A stretch of 64,000 nucleotides of DNA from Thermoguttaceae bacterium. Lineage in GTDB: Bacteria; Planctomycetota; Planctomycetia; Pirellulales; Thermoguttaceae. How positions within the stretch are numbered: position 1 is the first letter of the stretch; each line of letters starts with the position of its first letter. A program made the position numbers and the translations under genes. Where the stretch lies: positions 375,697 through 439,696 of the forward strand of contig JANXBW010000001.1 in NCBI GenBank assembly GCA_025060325.1. Reading direction: 5' to 3'. Under the pieces are notes generated by a model. The model was not told the origin of the DNA, ran no database searches, and was given only the letters and a program-made list of their open reading frames with translations. Positions 38,398 through 47,446 of the stretch are shown here, piece by piece.

Positions 38398-39428
38398 CGA
38401 AATTGCTCCCGCCCAACCGTCGGGCTTCCTGGTGCATAAGGAATATAACTGTTGTCGCGCTAAACCCCTAAGAGGAAATGCTGCTTACGATAAGTCTTGT
38501 GCCAGCTTACCTGAAGCTAGCATCGCTATCCGTGCTAGCTGCAGAAAAGCTACCCACCATCGGACCTGGGCAAGTACTCAAACGTAAATCACCGACCCCG
38601 ATCTGCAAAGTCGCGAAAAGGAGCTTGTCGAAGAAATTGCCGCCGTTTAGCTGCCGGAAAAGCCGTATATTTCCCAGCCGTCTGAAGGCTTTCCTCAGCC
38701 CGTCCCGGGGCAGAGCCCCCGCGGCCTCGCAATAACTGGAGGCTTCGGCGTTCCTTTTAGCTTTTCCCCCAACAATAAGGACGAACCACGGACGCCTACA
38801 GGACCGATCCCAAAAGAGGGTGATATTAGACCTCAAGAAGATCGGATCCAAGAGCGATTTCTAACAAAGCTCGCCCAAACGGCTCGAATAGTTCGTCTAG
38901 GCAGTTTCCCTAGATCACCTACTTTCCCACGCTCCTGATACGATCGGTTTTTCCAAATCCTTTATTCGTACCCGATCAGCCCAAATTAAACTCCAGGGGA
39001 ACCCGCGGGTCTGATGGCAACCCAGGGCATTGCTTTCACTGTGCTTGCCCCAAGCCCCCACACCACACGGCGACAAACATGGTCAATGAACGTTCCGCGC
39101 CTTTCGCTTTTTATCCGCTATTCAAGTGCGCGTCGCTATTTATTGGCTATCTGGGTGAGTACACTCACCCCGCATTCCATGAAAAATGTAAATCGCCCAA
39201 ATACCCTGACCGGCCATGGCGCGTTAGGGCTAGTTGACCCTTTCAATAATCCTTACCCGGCCCCGAAGTTCGAAATGCCCGCACGCACCGACTCTTAAAT
39301 CCTCGCAATTCGGCGGGGTTTAAATCTGGCCAGCCAACAAGGGGCATACAACTCCGACGATATTCCCAATTCCGGGGCACGAGCTTTTAGACCGGCACAA
39401 AGCGAGCCAAACACCGTTGGGAAAGTCC
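38398..39428. other. 1 kb gap without gene
   Basis: A 94-residue plus frame at 39014-39298 has no clear ribosome site and no recognisable family. Nothing else was identified. Confidence 0.45.
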
Positions 39429-40331
39429 TTAGCACATCCCCGCCTTTTCTCCCCACAGGAAGGTCGCCAACTTTTGCCACTCGCGGTAATCAGGAATGAC
39501 GAGATCTGCCCCGGCGCGAATTAACCTTTCCCGCTTCCACGGATCCGGTTGGCCCGACCGATTCCGCTCATCGCTGGCCACTGCCACTGCCACCCCGCCG
39601 GCGGACTTCACCACCTGAATATCCACATATCCATCCCCAAAACCCACCAGCCGATTCCCCGGCACGTTGTTTTCCTTGAGGAGTCGCTCGATAACAGTCG
39701 CTTTAGAAAAGCTTTGATAATTGTCGATAGCACCGTAAATGTGCTCGCCGAAATACCGATCCAATCCCAGGAGGGCCGCTTCTTCGCGAACATAAACCTC
39801 GTCCGTACCGCTTGCCAGGTAAAGTCGACATCCTTGTTGGACGAGGAATTCGAGGAAATCGCGTGCTCCGGGGACCAACATTTCCTCCGGGGAAATCCTG
39901 CCCTCGCGCAGGGCCTCACGCCGGTGCTCGATCCGCGCCATTAGCCGCTCATGATACCGCCTTTTATAAACAAGAGGATCTTCCGGAATTTTTCCCCGTT
40001 TGCGAATTTCCTCGGCCAGCCGAATCATCTGGTAAATCGTTTGCTTCCCGGTGAGGTTGGTGACGAACTCGGTAACCATTTGCCGGAGTTCTTCCGGGCT
40101 TTCCGATGTACCGGTAGCCAAGAGCTCCTCCACCATCATGGGGATCATTACCCCCTGCCACCCTTCCCGAATGAGGCTCAACGTGCCATCGAAGTCAAAA
40201 AACACATGGTCAAGCGGTGCCGGGGGCGAAATGGGGGAGACAATTTCGATCGAGCTTCCCGGCAAAAACGTGGGCCTTTCCGGCACACTGCGTACGGCTA
40301 CAAAGTCAGCTTCTTCGTAAACGCGAGTCAT
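39429..40331 (-). CDS. HAD-family phosphatase
   Basis: 300 residues from the ATG at 40331. HAD motifs are in order: DFDGTL (nucleophile and acid Asp) with a helical cap after it, LASGT (motif II), a Lys in SFSKATVIERLL (motif III), and GFGDGYVDIQ (motif IV). The cap is large, about 100 residues, as in phosphoglycolate-phosphatase-like members. The substrate is not recognisable. It lies 139 bases downstream of the cyclase-family gene on the same strand. Confidence 0.9.
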   Translation of the reverse strand: MTRVYEEADFVAVRSVPERPTFLPGSSIEIVSPISPPAPLDHVFFDFDGTLSLIREGWQGVMIPMMVEELLATGTSESPEELRQMVTEFVTNLTGKQTIYQMIRLAEEIRKRGKIPEDPLVYKRRYHERLMARIEHRREALREGRISPEEMLVPGARDFLEFLVQQGCRLYLASGTDEVYVREEAALLGLDRYFGEHIYGAIDNYQSFSKATVIERLLKENNVPGNRLVGFGDGYVDIQVVKSAGGVAVAVASDERNRSGQPDPWKRERLIRAGADLVIPDYREWQKLATFLWGEKAGMC

Positions 40332-40470
40332 GCGACTTCGAACTTTACGCACAATACCTTGTTAACGCTCCTTCGACCCAGGCTCCTGCCGATTGGTCTT
40401 CCTGCCGCATTTGGAACCCATCGTGGCGTCGCGACAGTGGAGGTTCAGGCCGGCGGAGTCTTCCCATTTC

Positions 40471-41121
40471 TTACTCGACGATCGCCACAGCCCGCACCGG
40501 GGAGCCATCACCACCCACGAGCCGGAGGGGAAAGGAAGCCAGAATAAACTGCTCGGGCAGCTCAGCCAGGTTGACCAGGCCTTCCAGAAGCACAATCTCC
40601 ACACCCGGCTCAAGCAGGGCGTAATGTACCGGTCGGCCCGCGATCTTACTGGGCGTCGGGAGGTCTAAGCCCAAAAGCCAGATCTTCTTCTCTGCGATCC
40701 ACTTGGCCGCCTCAAGCGTCAGCGAGGGCAAATCCGTAAAATATCCCTCCTTCCCTACCATCTGGTCCCAGCCGGTCCTTACGATCACCCGGGCGCCAGC
40801 TTGGAACTTCTCCCGGTGCGGTTCGAGCATCTCCACCGAAATGGGAGTTCTAGCCGGCAGACTCCCTCCCGGGGCTAAGTCAACAAGGCAGGCCGGTCCG
40901 TAGAAACGCTCCAGTGGTATAGCGTCCACAGTCACTCCCGAACTGTAAAAATGCGCGGGGGCGTCCAAGTGGGTCCCTTGGTGTGTACCCAAGCTTAATT
41001 GGGTTACGCGCACCCCATGGGAGGCCATGGTGCGAAACTCCTCCGCCCGAAAGGGCGGATCACCCGGGTAACTGGCCATGCCGTTAAACAACGGTTGCGA
41101 AAGATCAATAATCCGTGGCAT
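40471..41121 (-). CDS. Cyclase family protein (kynurenine formamidase-like)
   Basis: 216 residues. The signature HQGTHLDAPAHF (47-58) supplies metal-binding His and Asp residues, preceded by DLSQPLFNGMASYPGDPPF. GWDQMVGKEGYF and LGLDLPTPSK segments follow, as in the cyclase family (PF04199), which includes kynurenine formamidases and polyketide cyclases. No tryptophan-degradation genes are nearby, so a specific substrate is not claimed. The gene starts 45 bases after the isomerase-like gene, suggesting cotranscription. Confidence 0.92.
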   Translation of the reverse strand: MPRIIDLSQPLFNGMASYPGDPPFRAEEFRTMASHGVRVTQLSLGTHQGTHLDAPAHFYSSGVTVDAIPLERFYGPACLVDLAPGGSLPARTPISVEMLEPHREKFQAGARVIVRTGWDQMVGKEGYFTDLPSLTLEAAKWIAEKKIWLLGLDLPTPSKIAGRPVHYALLEPGVEIVLLEGLVNLAELPEQFILASFPLRLVGGDGSPVRAVAIVE

Positions 41122-41166
41122 GGTGCTCTTGGGCTGTTTACTCCGATTGGTCTGGCTCGATCGTCC

Positions 41167-42282
41167 TTAAGCGTCTGACGAGGCTGATAAACACTTTTCC
41201 AAATACCGTTTGGCCCGTAGCAGTTCGTTAACAATAGCTGAGGGCTCTTCCCACAGGGGAGTACCCCGCGGGTAGGAGTGCATAAAAATCTCCGTCCACC
41301 CAGCGAAATTGATTTGCCTCAGCGCAGCCATGATAGGCCGGAAGTCAAGGGGCCCCCGACCAGGCAGTTGCTCAAGCTCCGCCTCCTTCGGCATTGGCTG
41401 CATGCACCCTTTGCCGAACTGCCAAGCGTAGAAAACAAAGATCTGTTGACCAACTTCCTTGATGAGTGCCGCCAAAACCTGCGGATCCTGAGGCAAGTGA
41501 TAAGGCGCAAGAGCTATTCCGATCGAAGGGTAGCGATTCAACTCGGCAAACCAGCGTACAGCATCAGCATTGAGAAGAAGGGTGGAACTATGATTTTCAA
41601 TCGCAACTTTCAGTCCTTTGGCTTCCGCCTCCTTGGCAACCGCTTGAAGTGCCCGAACCAATTCCTCAACAGCGGGCTTAAGATCCCTTGGCTCTGGTGG
41701 CTTGGGCCGGCCGCAACCCGTGATCAGCACCTCCCCACCTAAGTCCTTTAGTACTGTCATTTCCTCGGTCAGGCGGAATGGACCAAGGTCGTAGCGAGAG
41801 ATAGCAGCGATACGAACTCCGTGTTTTTCCACAACTCTCCTTGCCACTGCGACACCAATTTCGTCTACTTGTTCCCGGTGATTCCCGTACGGCCGGGGCC
41901 AAAGATCAATCGCTTCTGCCCCCGTAGCCGCAGCGTGGGAAGCGACCACCTCAAGCGGCATGGTCCCAAAAAGGGTCGAGGCCACCATGTAACGCAGGCG
42001 GAATTGCTCCGTCGCCGCTTGCCGGGGCGATGACAAGCCCGCAGTAGCTAATGTTTGCCCCTTGGCTCTTTCGTCCTCGATCAAGAGTCCGGCCACACAT
42101 GCCGCGTTAGAGAGCCCGACTGCACCCCCAAGAAACTCACGTCGGCTCAAGCTACCGCCATTTTTCCGTTTTCGTTCACAAGCCACGGGAGAGCTATCCC
42201 CAAATGCGGTTGCGATCCTCCAAAAATGTGACCAAGAGCAGGTGCCCTTGCTAGGAAGGTTTACCGCACCCTGACCGACCAC
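41167..42282 (-). CDS. Tat-exported sugar phosphate isomerase/epimerase-like protein
   Basis: 371 residues from a GTG with AAGGAG about 11 bases upstream; a GTG at 42186 would give a shorter, more usual leader. SRREFLGGAVGLS is a twin-arginine signal. The body is a xylose-isomerase-like barrel: GAEAIDLWPRPYGNHREQ, HGVRIAAIS, LKVAIENHSS, IGIALAPYHL, TEIFMHSYPRG. In active family members the IGIALAPYHL segment usually holds an Asp-x-x-His metal pair; here the Asp position is Ala, so metal binding may be altered. Exported members of this family are frequent in planctomycetes. It is probably cotranscribed with the cyclase-family gene. Confidence 0.87.
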   Translation of the reverse strand: MVGQGAVNLPSKGTCSWSHFWRIATAFGDSSPVACERKRKNGGSLSRREFLGGAVGLSNAACVAGLLIEDERAKGQTLATAGLSSPRQAATEQFRLRYMVASTLFGTMPLEVVASHAAATGAEAIDLWPRPYGNHREQVDEIGVAVARRVVEKHGVRIAAISRYDLGPFRLTEEMTVLKDLGGEVLITGCGRPKPPEPRDLKPAVEELVRALQAVAKEAEAKGLKVAIENHSSTLLLNADAVRWFAELNRYPSIGIALAPYHLPQDPQVLAALIKEVGQQIFVFYAWQFGKGCMQPMPKEAELEQLPGRGPLDFRPIMAALRQINFAGWTEIFMHSYPRGTPLWEEPSAIVNELLRAKRYLEKCLSASSDA

Positions 42283-42387
42283 GCCGTTTGCCGCTCCTTG
42301 GCGAGGGTGAAACCGGATTTTCTTTTCGACCTTTACCGAGTGGTGACTGGCTCCAAGCTATTCGCTCAGGTGATCCTCGCCCCAGCC

Positions 42388-42987
42388 CTATCCAGCTGCG
42401 ACGGCTGGGTCACCGTGTTTTGCCACCCACTCCTTAAGCATCCGCACAAAGTGTTTCAAAAGCAAGGTGTTATCCTGCCAAGTACGGGCAGTGACTAAGT
42501 TCCCGTCAACAACCACTGGCTCGTTGACGTACAAAGCACCACCCTGAGTGGCGTCCAAGGCACATTTGGCAACCGTCGTCACCTTTCGTCCGCGAATACA
42601 GTCTGCCGCGGTCAAAATCTCGATTCCATGGCACACGCAAGCCACGGGCTTATTAGCTTCGAAGAAGTGCCGAGTGATCCGCAGCAGGTCTTTATCGTAG
42701 CGCAAGTATTCGGGTGCCCGGCCCCCGGAAAGAAATAAGCCCACGAATTTTTCCGGCTGCACATCGCGAAAAGCTATAGTCGCCCGAATGTGATAACCCG
42801 GCCGCTCCTCAGTGATATCCCACGGCGGATTAGCTGTAGGCGGGATCTCATGAAGCACCATGTGATAAAGCCGCGCCTCCGGTCCCGCTACAACCACGGC
42901 AAAATCGTCCTCAGGTAGGCGGAAGAAGGGATACATCGTATCGAGGACTTCCGTGGCATCACCCACGGGCAAAAGCACCTGCGGCAC
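42388..42987 (-). CDS. DJ-1/PfpI family protein
   Basis: 199 residues. The fold elements are LPVGDATEVLDTMYPF, FVGLFLSGGRAPEYLR, and ACVCHGIEIL with the elbow Cys119-His120 of the family. DJ-1/PfpI proteins include glyoxalases, deglycases and chaperones. The Glu/Asp partner of the Cys could not be fixed by eye. It lies between the citrate synthase gene (292 bases upstream) and the isomerase-like gene, and may be a single-gene unit. Confidence 0.9.
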   Translation of the reverse strand: MPQVLLPVGDATEVLDTMYPFFRLPEDDFAVVVAGPEARLYHMVLHEIPPTANPPWDITEERPGYHIRATIAFRDVQPEKFVGLFLSGGRAPEYLRYDKDLLRITRHFFEANKPVACVCHGIEILTAADCIRGRKVTTVAKCALDATQGGALYVNEPVVVDGNLVTARTWQDNTLLLKHFVRMLKEWVAKHGDPAVAAG

Positions 42988-43206
42988 GGCGAGGACTCCT
43001 AAGCGAATGGCTCACCACTTTGCACCGAGGCCGCGCCCTACCGATCACCTCCGCCGAGCCAACGCGAGGTTTAAGCGAGACCACGAGGCATAAAGATATG
43101 TTTGCCCTGCTGTTTACGCCGCGGCCTGAAGCCCAATGTTGGCGAATCAACGACCCCAGCAAAAAAATCTTTTTCCTACCAAACCGCGATTGCCGAGCTG
43201 TGGGCG

Positions 43207-43261
43207 AAAAAAGCAAACCCGACTACCTGGCCAGCTAAAATTGTCGTTGGGTTACTTTTTT
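43207..43261. terminator. Bidirectional Rho-independent terminator after gltA
   Basis: On the minus strand, about 27 bases after the gltA stop, a bulged stem (AACCC...GAC / GTC-GGGTT, 43216-43253) is followed by a T-run (43207-43212 on the minus strand). The plus strand also has a T-run right after the stem (43256-43261), so it can work both ways. This is the clearest terminator in the window. Confidence 0.6.
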
Positions 43262-43279
43262 GGGGCAGCCGTGTAGTCG

Positions 43280-44578
43280 CTAGGTTGCGGCTGTCCGTTC
43301 CGACATGGGCACGTACTTGGCCTCCACCGGCCCAATATATACCTGTCGTGGCCGAACGATCCGGCTGGTGGGATCCTCATGCTGTTCGCGCCACTGGGCA
43401 ATCCAGCCCGGCAAACGACCAATAGCAAAGCAGACCGTAAACATGTTTTTCGGTATCCCGATCGCCCGCAGAAGGATACCACTATAAAAGTCCACATTGG
43501 GATAGAGTCGCCGCTCGATGAAGTACGGATCCGACAAAGCAAGCTCTTCGAGCTTGCGGGCGATGTCAAGAAGCGGATCCTGGACTTTCAGCTGGGCGAA
43601 AACTTTTTCGCAGGTGTCCTTAAGAATCCGAGCCCGCGGGTCGTAATTCTTGTAAATGCGATGCCCGAAACCGTAAAGTCGGAAGGGATTAGTCTTGTCC
43701 TTCGCCATGCGAATACATTCTTCCGGCGTCAACCCGCCGGCATGGATCCGTTCAAGCATATCCATCACTTCCACATTGGCGCCCCCATGAAGCGGGCCCC
43801 ACAGCGCGCAGACACCCGCGGCACAGGAGGCAAACAAATTGGCCCGTGCCGACCCTACTGTCCGCACGGTCATCGTACTGCAGTTTTGTTCATGATCAGC
43901 GTGGAGAATAAACAGCAGATTAAGTGCATCCTCCACCTCGGGACTGACAATGTACTGCTTATACGGGAGCGAGAACATCATGTGGAGGAAATTGGCACAG
44001 TAGCGAAGGTGCGGATCTGGATAAATAAACGGCAGGCCTTGTGAGCGGCGATAAGCGAAGGCGGCAATCGTCCGCACCTTGCTGATCAGCCGAGCGGCGG
44101 CTGCCTCCAGTGACTCTTCATCCCCTACCCAAAGCAGTTGTTGATGGAAACATGCCAGGTTGTTTAGCATCGCCGACAGGATAGCCATCGGCGGAGCATC
44201 AACTGGCATGTGTTGATATTGCAAGCGCAATCCTTCATGCAAAAGCTCGTTTTCTGTCAATTTAGCACTAAATCGGCTAAGCTCCTCCTTGGTGGGCAGC
44301 CGACCAAAGATCAAAAGCCACGCCACCTCCACAAAGTTCGGTTTCTCAATGAATTGGTCAATGGGAATGCCCCGATAGCGGAGGATACCACGCTCGCCAT
44401 CCACAAAGGTAATGGCGCTCTTACAAATGGCCGTATTGGCGAGGGACGGATCGTAAGCTACGTGGCCCGTCAGATCCCGCAGACGGGTGATGTCAATAGC
44501 TGGATCGCCAAGTGTTCCCCGGATGATCGGAAGCTCCACCTCCTTATCGCCGATTTTAAGAATTGCTTTATCCGACAT
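43280..44578 (-). CDS. gltA: Citrate synthase
   Basis: 432 residues from the ATG at 44578, with GAGGAG a little upstream; the frame extends three codons further. It condenses acetyl-CoA with oxaloacetate in the first step of the TCA cycle. The active-site segments are intact: LHGGANVEV (His), GFGHRIYKNYDPRARI (His), and NVDFYSGILL (Asp). The N-terminal sheet (LKIGDKEVELPIIRGTLG) and the length fit the larger bacterial, NADH-responsive hexameric type. Other TCA genes are not adjacent. A strong hairpin with T-run follows the stop. Confidence 0.97.
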   Translation of the reverse strand: MSDKAILKIGDKEVELPIIRGTLGDPAIDITRLRDLTGHVAYDPSLANTAICKSAITFVDGERGILRYRGIPIDQFIEKPNFVEVAWLLIFGRLPTKEELSRFSAKLTENELLHEGLRLQYQHMPVDAPPMAILSAMLNNLACFHQQLLWVGDEESLEAAAARLISKVRTIAAFAYRRSQGLPFIYPDPHLRYCANFLHMMFSLPYKQYIVSPEVEDALNLLFILHADHEQNCSTMTVRTVGSARANLFASCAAGVCALWGPLHGGANVEVMDMLERIHAGGLTPEECIRMAKDKTNPFRLYGFGHRIYKNYDPRARILKDTCEKVFAQLKVQDPLLDIARKLEELALSDPYFIERRLYPNVDFYSGILLRAIGIPKNMFTVCFAIGRLPGWIAQWREQHEDPTSRIVRPRQVYIGPVEAKYVPMSERTAAT

Positions 44579-44720
44579 CCCTTGCACGCTCTCCTCGATT
44601 TAGCTAGGACAATAACTCTCTTCTGTTTCCACCAACATGGCCTAAGCGGCTCATCCAAGAAGCATCAAATCGTCAACTAAAAGCCAAGAAAGACCTCCCG
44701 AGTAACTAGTTTTGGCCCTC

Positions 44721-45668
44721 CTAGATTTCCTCCAGTGGCAAAACCTGTGTACGGATGAATTCCTCGGCCTCCTGGCGATTGAACACACTTTCGGTTGTCC
44801 CAATAGCGCGAACACAGCTTGCGCCGAGAGCACTTCCCCAGCGAAGGCAGCCAACCGGATCTTCTCCTAAGAGCATCCCGGCAATAAACCCTGCGTCGAA
44901 GGCATCCCCCGCCCCAGCCCCGCCGACAAATTCCACCGGATAAACTCCCGCTCGAACGCGAACTCCATCGGTCACCAGGACCGAGCCCTTTTCGCCCATC
45001 GTGATCACTACTGTTTTCGCCCCCAGTTGACGAAAATGCTCGGCTTGAGCCACAGGATCTTTGATTCCGGTTATCACCTCCGATTCGTCATCATTGGGGA
45101 GGAAGACATCGGTTTCCGGCAAGATGCGGGCCAAGGTCTTTTCGTAGTCTCGCCCACCAAAGAGCACCACGTCCAGTACTGTTTTTGCTCCGTGTTGGCG
45201 TGCCAGGCGGAAAAGGTCGACCATTTCCGGCGTCTCTAACCCGGGCATCATCAGATAGCCACCCACATAGAAGACTTTTGCCGATGTCACCCAGTCCTTG
45301 GGAATATGCTCAACAGTAAAGAGCGTGTTCGCACCGGCTGTGCTAATAAATCGCCGGTCCTCGCCTTGGACGTTGACGATCATCGTCGCGGCTGACCCAA
45401 CCCCCGAGATGCGATGAACCCCACGAGTGTCCACGCCGGCCGCTTCCAGAGTTTCTACGATGACCCGTCCAAACGGATCATCCCCGACACAACCGGAAAC
45501 CCCCACCCTAAAACCCAACTTGGCCAAATCTACAGCCGTGTTGGACGCGCAACCTCCTAAAGCAAGCTGGATGTGTTTGGTGGGAATTAGCTCGCCAGCC
45601 TTCGGAAGCCGGGGAATGGGGGCGCAGGCAATGTCGGCAAAAAGGATACCGGCACACAGGCAATCCAT
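44721..45668 (-). CDS. PfkB-family carbohydrate kinase
   Basis: 315 residues. The ribokinase/PfkB signatures are present: GGCASNTAVDLAKLG near residue 38 and GGAGAGDAFDAGFIAGML near 245-262, where the second Asp is the catalytic base. VLPNDDE-type (VFLPNDDESEVITG) and MGEKGSVL segments complete the fold. These kinases phosphorylate sugars, nucleosides or sugar acids; the substrate is not clear here. The minus-strand leader has a 6-bp stem (TCAGGG/CCCTGA) ending just before AAAGGA. It is 142 bases upstream of gltA on the same strand. Confidence 0.93.
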   Translation of the reverse strand: MDCLCAGILFADIACAPIPRLPKAGELIPTKHIQLALGGCASNTAVDLAKLGFRVGVSGCVGDDPFGRVIVETLEAAGVDTRGVHRISGVGSAATMIVNVQGEDRRFISTAGANTLFTVEHIPKDWVTSAKVFYVGGYLMMPGLETPEMVDLFRLARQHGAKTVLDVVLFGGRDYEKTLARILPETDVFLPNDDESEVITGIKDPVAQAEHFRQLGAKTVVITMGEKGSVLVTDGVRVRAGVYPVEFVGGAGAGDAFDAGFIAGMLLGEDPVGCLRWGSALGASCVRAIGTTESVFNRQEAEEFIRTQVLPLEEI

Positions 45669-46308
45669 CGGACTGATCCTTTCGTCAGGGCGGAGGCAGC
45701 AGGAAACGTCCCTGAGCTTGAGCGACTATCCGCGGCTTGCCGCCTGTAAACTGAGCTAGTGTCCAACCTCGGACAACTTGTCACAACCCGGCCAAAGTTT
45801 TTTCAACATGCCAAGGGGTGCTTCGTGAACGGGTACGGCGCAAAGCTCTATCGTACCGGAGTTGGGATAATGTTTCAACGAGCGGGCCACGCCAGCTGGG
45901 GGCCACATCTCGATTGAGCAAGGGCCAAGGGCAGCCTTAGCCCTAGCCCCGGGCACATCTCCCGACAGAGTCCACCTGGCAAAATCAGGACCGAGCTCGC
46001 AAGCTTTTCGACTTTACTTCCGGGAGAGCAAACGGCGGGTCTCAACCAGCTCTGAAGCTCAAAGCTTCTGCAGAAGCGCGGAGCGCAAACGAATGTCATT
46101 GCGGCAATGCCACACTTTTGGAGCAGGAAGAAAGTGTGGCCGGCGGATTTATCCGTCCCCAAGTGAACGGCTTCTCGGAAGCGCCACACCCGCCCAGCCG
46201 CAGGCCAAAAAATCCGTGGCTTCCCTCCGTGGGTCTAGGGGAATACCAAGCTGGCTGCCGCAATGGCCTCACGGACAGTCCCTAGGGCAAAAACCGTTCT
46301 ATTCCCCG
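45669..46308. other. Gap between lptB and PfkB-kinase gene
   Basis: Minus-strand open frames here lack ribosome sites and domains. Only the kinase leader stem-loop (about 45684-45714) was noticed. Confidence 0.4.
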
Positions 46309-47151
46309 TTACGAGCCGGCTGGCGTGCCCGGCGGATGGCGCCGGTAAACAGTGGCAACTGCCCCGGTTCCGAGGTCCATATCTTCGCCGAAGTAGTACT
46401 CGCGGGCCTCGGGATTGGCGATCACTTCCGCCGGAGTACCGTGGCAAAGGACCCCGCCACTTCGGATGACATAACTGCGGTCAGTTATCTGGAGCGTCTC
46501 CCGAACCTGGTGATCAGTTATTAAGATGGCGATGCCCCGATTCCGGAGGCCACGGATGATTTCCTGGATGCTGTCGACAGTGACCGGGTCGATTCCCGTA
46601 AACGGCTCATCCAGCAGGATAATTTGGGGGTTAGAGACCAGCGCCCGAGCTATTTCCAACCGGCGCCGCTCCCCGCCCGAGAGCGTGTACGCCTTGGCCT
46701 TGCGGAGCCGGGCGATGTCAAACTGCTCCAACAGTTCATCACAGCGGCGCTGGCGCGTTTTCCGGTCGAAGCCCAAAAGCTCCATGATCGCCAAGAGGTT
46801 TTGCTCGACCGTCAACTTCCGGAATACACTGGGCTCTTGGGCAAGGTAGCCCATTCCGCCCTCACGTGCCCGGCGATACATCGGCCAGTGCGTCACATCC
46901 TGCCCCTGGAGAAAAACTTTTCCGGCATCGGGGCGAATCATCCCGCAGGTGATGCGAAAGCAAGTGGTCTTCCCCGCTCCGTTCGGGCCCAAAAGGCCCA
47001 CAATCTCTCCCGGGTAAACCTCGAAACTGACCCCGTCCACAACTCTTCGGCCCCTATACGACTTGACTAGCCCCTCGGTCTTAAGGATGGGACCGAGATG
47101 TGGACGAACAGTCACACTGCCGGAACTAGGGCTTAAGGGAGGCGGCTGCAT
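46309..47151 (-). CDS. lptB: LPS export ABC transporter ATPase LptB
   Basis: 280 residues. ABC ATPase motifs are complete: GPNGAGKTT (Walker A), YLAQEPSVFRKLTVEQNL (Q-loop region), LSGGERRRLEIARAL (signature), IILLDEPFTGIDP (Walker B) and TDHQVRE (switch His). The full-length match to the LptB group, including the REYYFGEDM tail, supports export of lipopolysaccharide to the outer membrane with LptFG, which are not in this window. The N-terminus has about 20 extra residues and the C-terminus about 25. It lies 295 bases downstream of the signal peptidase gene. Confidence 0.95.
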   Translation of the reverse strand: MQPPPLSPSSGSVTVRPHLGPILKTEGLVKSYRGRRVVDGVSFEVYPGEIVGLLGPNGAGKTTCFRITCGMIRPDAGKVFLQGQDVTHWPMYRRAREGGMGYLAQEPSVFRKLTVEQNLLAIMELLGFDRKTRQRRCDELLEQFDIARLRKAKAYTLSGGERRRLEIARALVSNPQIILLDEPFTGIDPVTVDSIQEIIRGLRNRGIAILITDHQVRETLQITDRSYVIRSGGVLCHGTPAEVIANPEAREYYFGEDMDLGTGAVATVYRRHPPGTPAGS

Positions 47152-47446
47152 TTGACCTCCGTGCCACGCTATCCTACTAGTCGCACCGAAAATTTCTGGC
47201 TCGTACCGGCCGATTGTCTACGAAAATTAGGCAGATATCCCAATAAGCCGCCAACTGAGTTCTTATCGACTGAACTATCGGCTCCTGGTGCCCCAATTAA
47301 GCGGCTAGCAAACCAAGCCTTCCCGGAGCTGCAGAACCCACCGCGGGGGTTTTCCAGCGATATCCCCCCCTGGAGTACCACCCCTCAGCGCGCCGACCCG
47401 CGGTCAAACGCGCCCAAGATAGTCGGGGGCAATGTAGCCGCCAATC

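Noticed and set aside
45680..45720. Possible SRP RNA-like segment
   Set aside because: The GGAGGCAGCAGG stretch lacks the full SRP helix 8 consensus; it is better explained as the leader stem of the PfkB-kinase gene.
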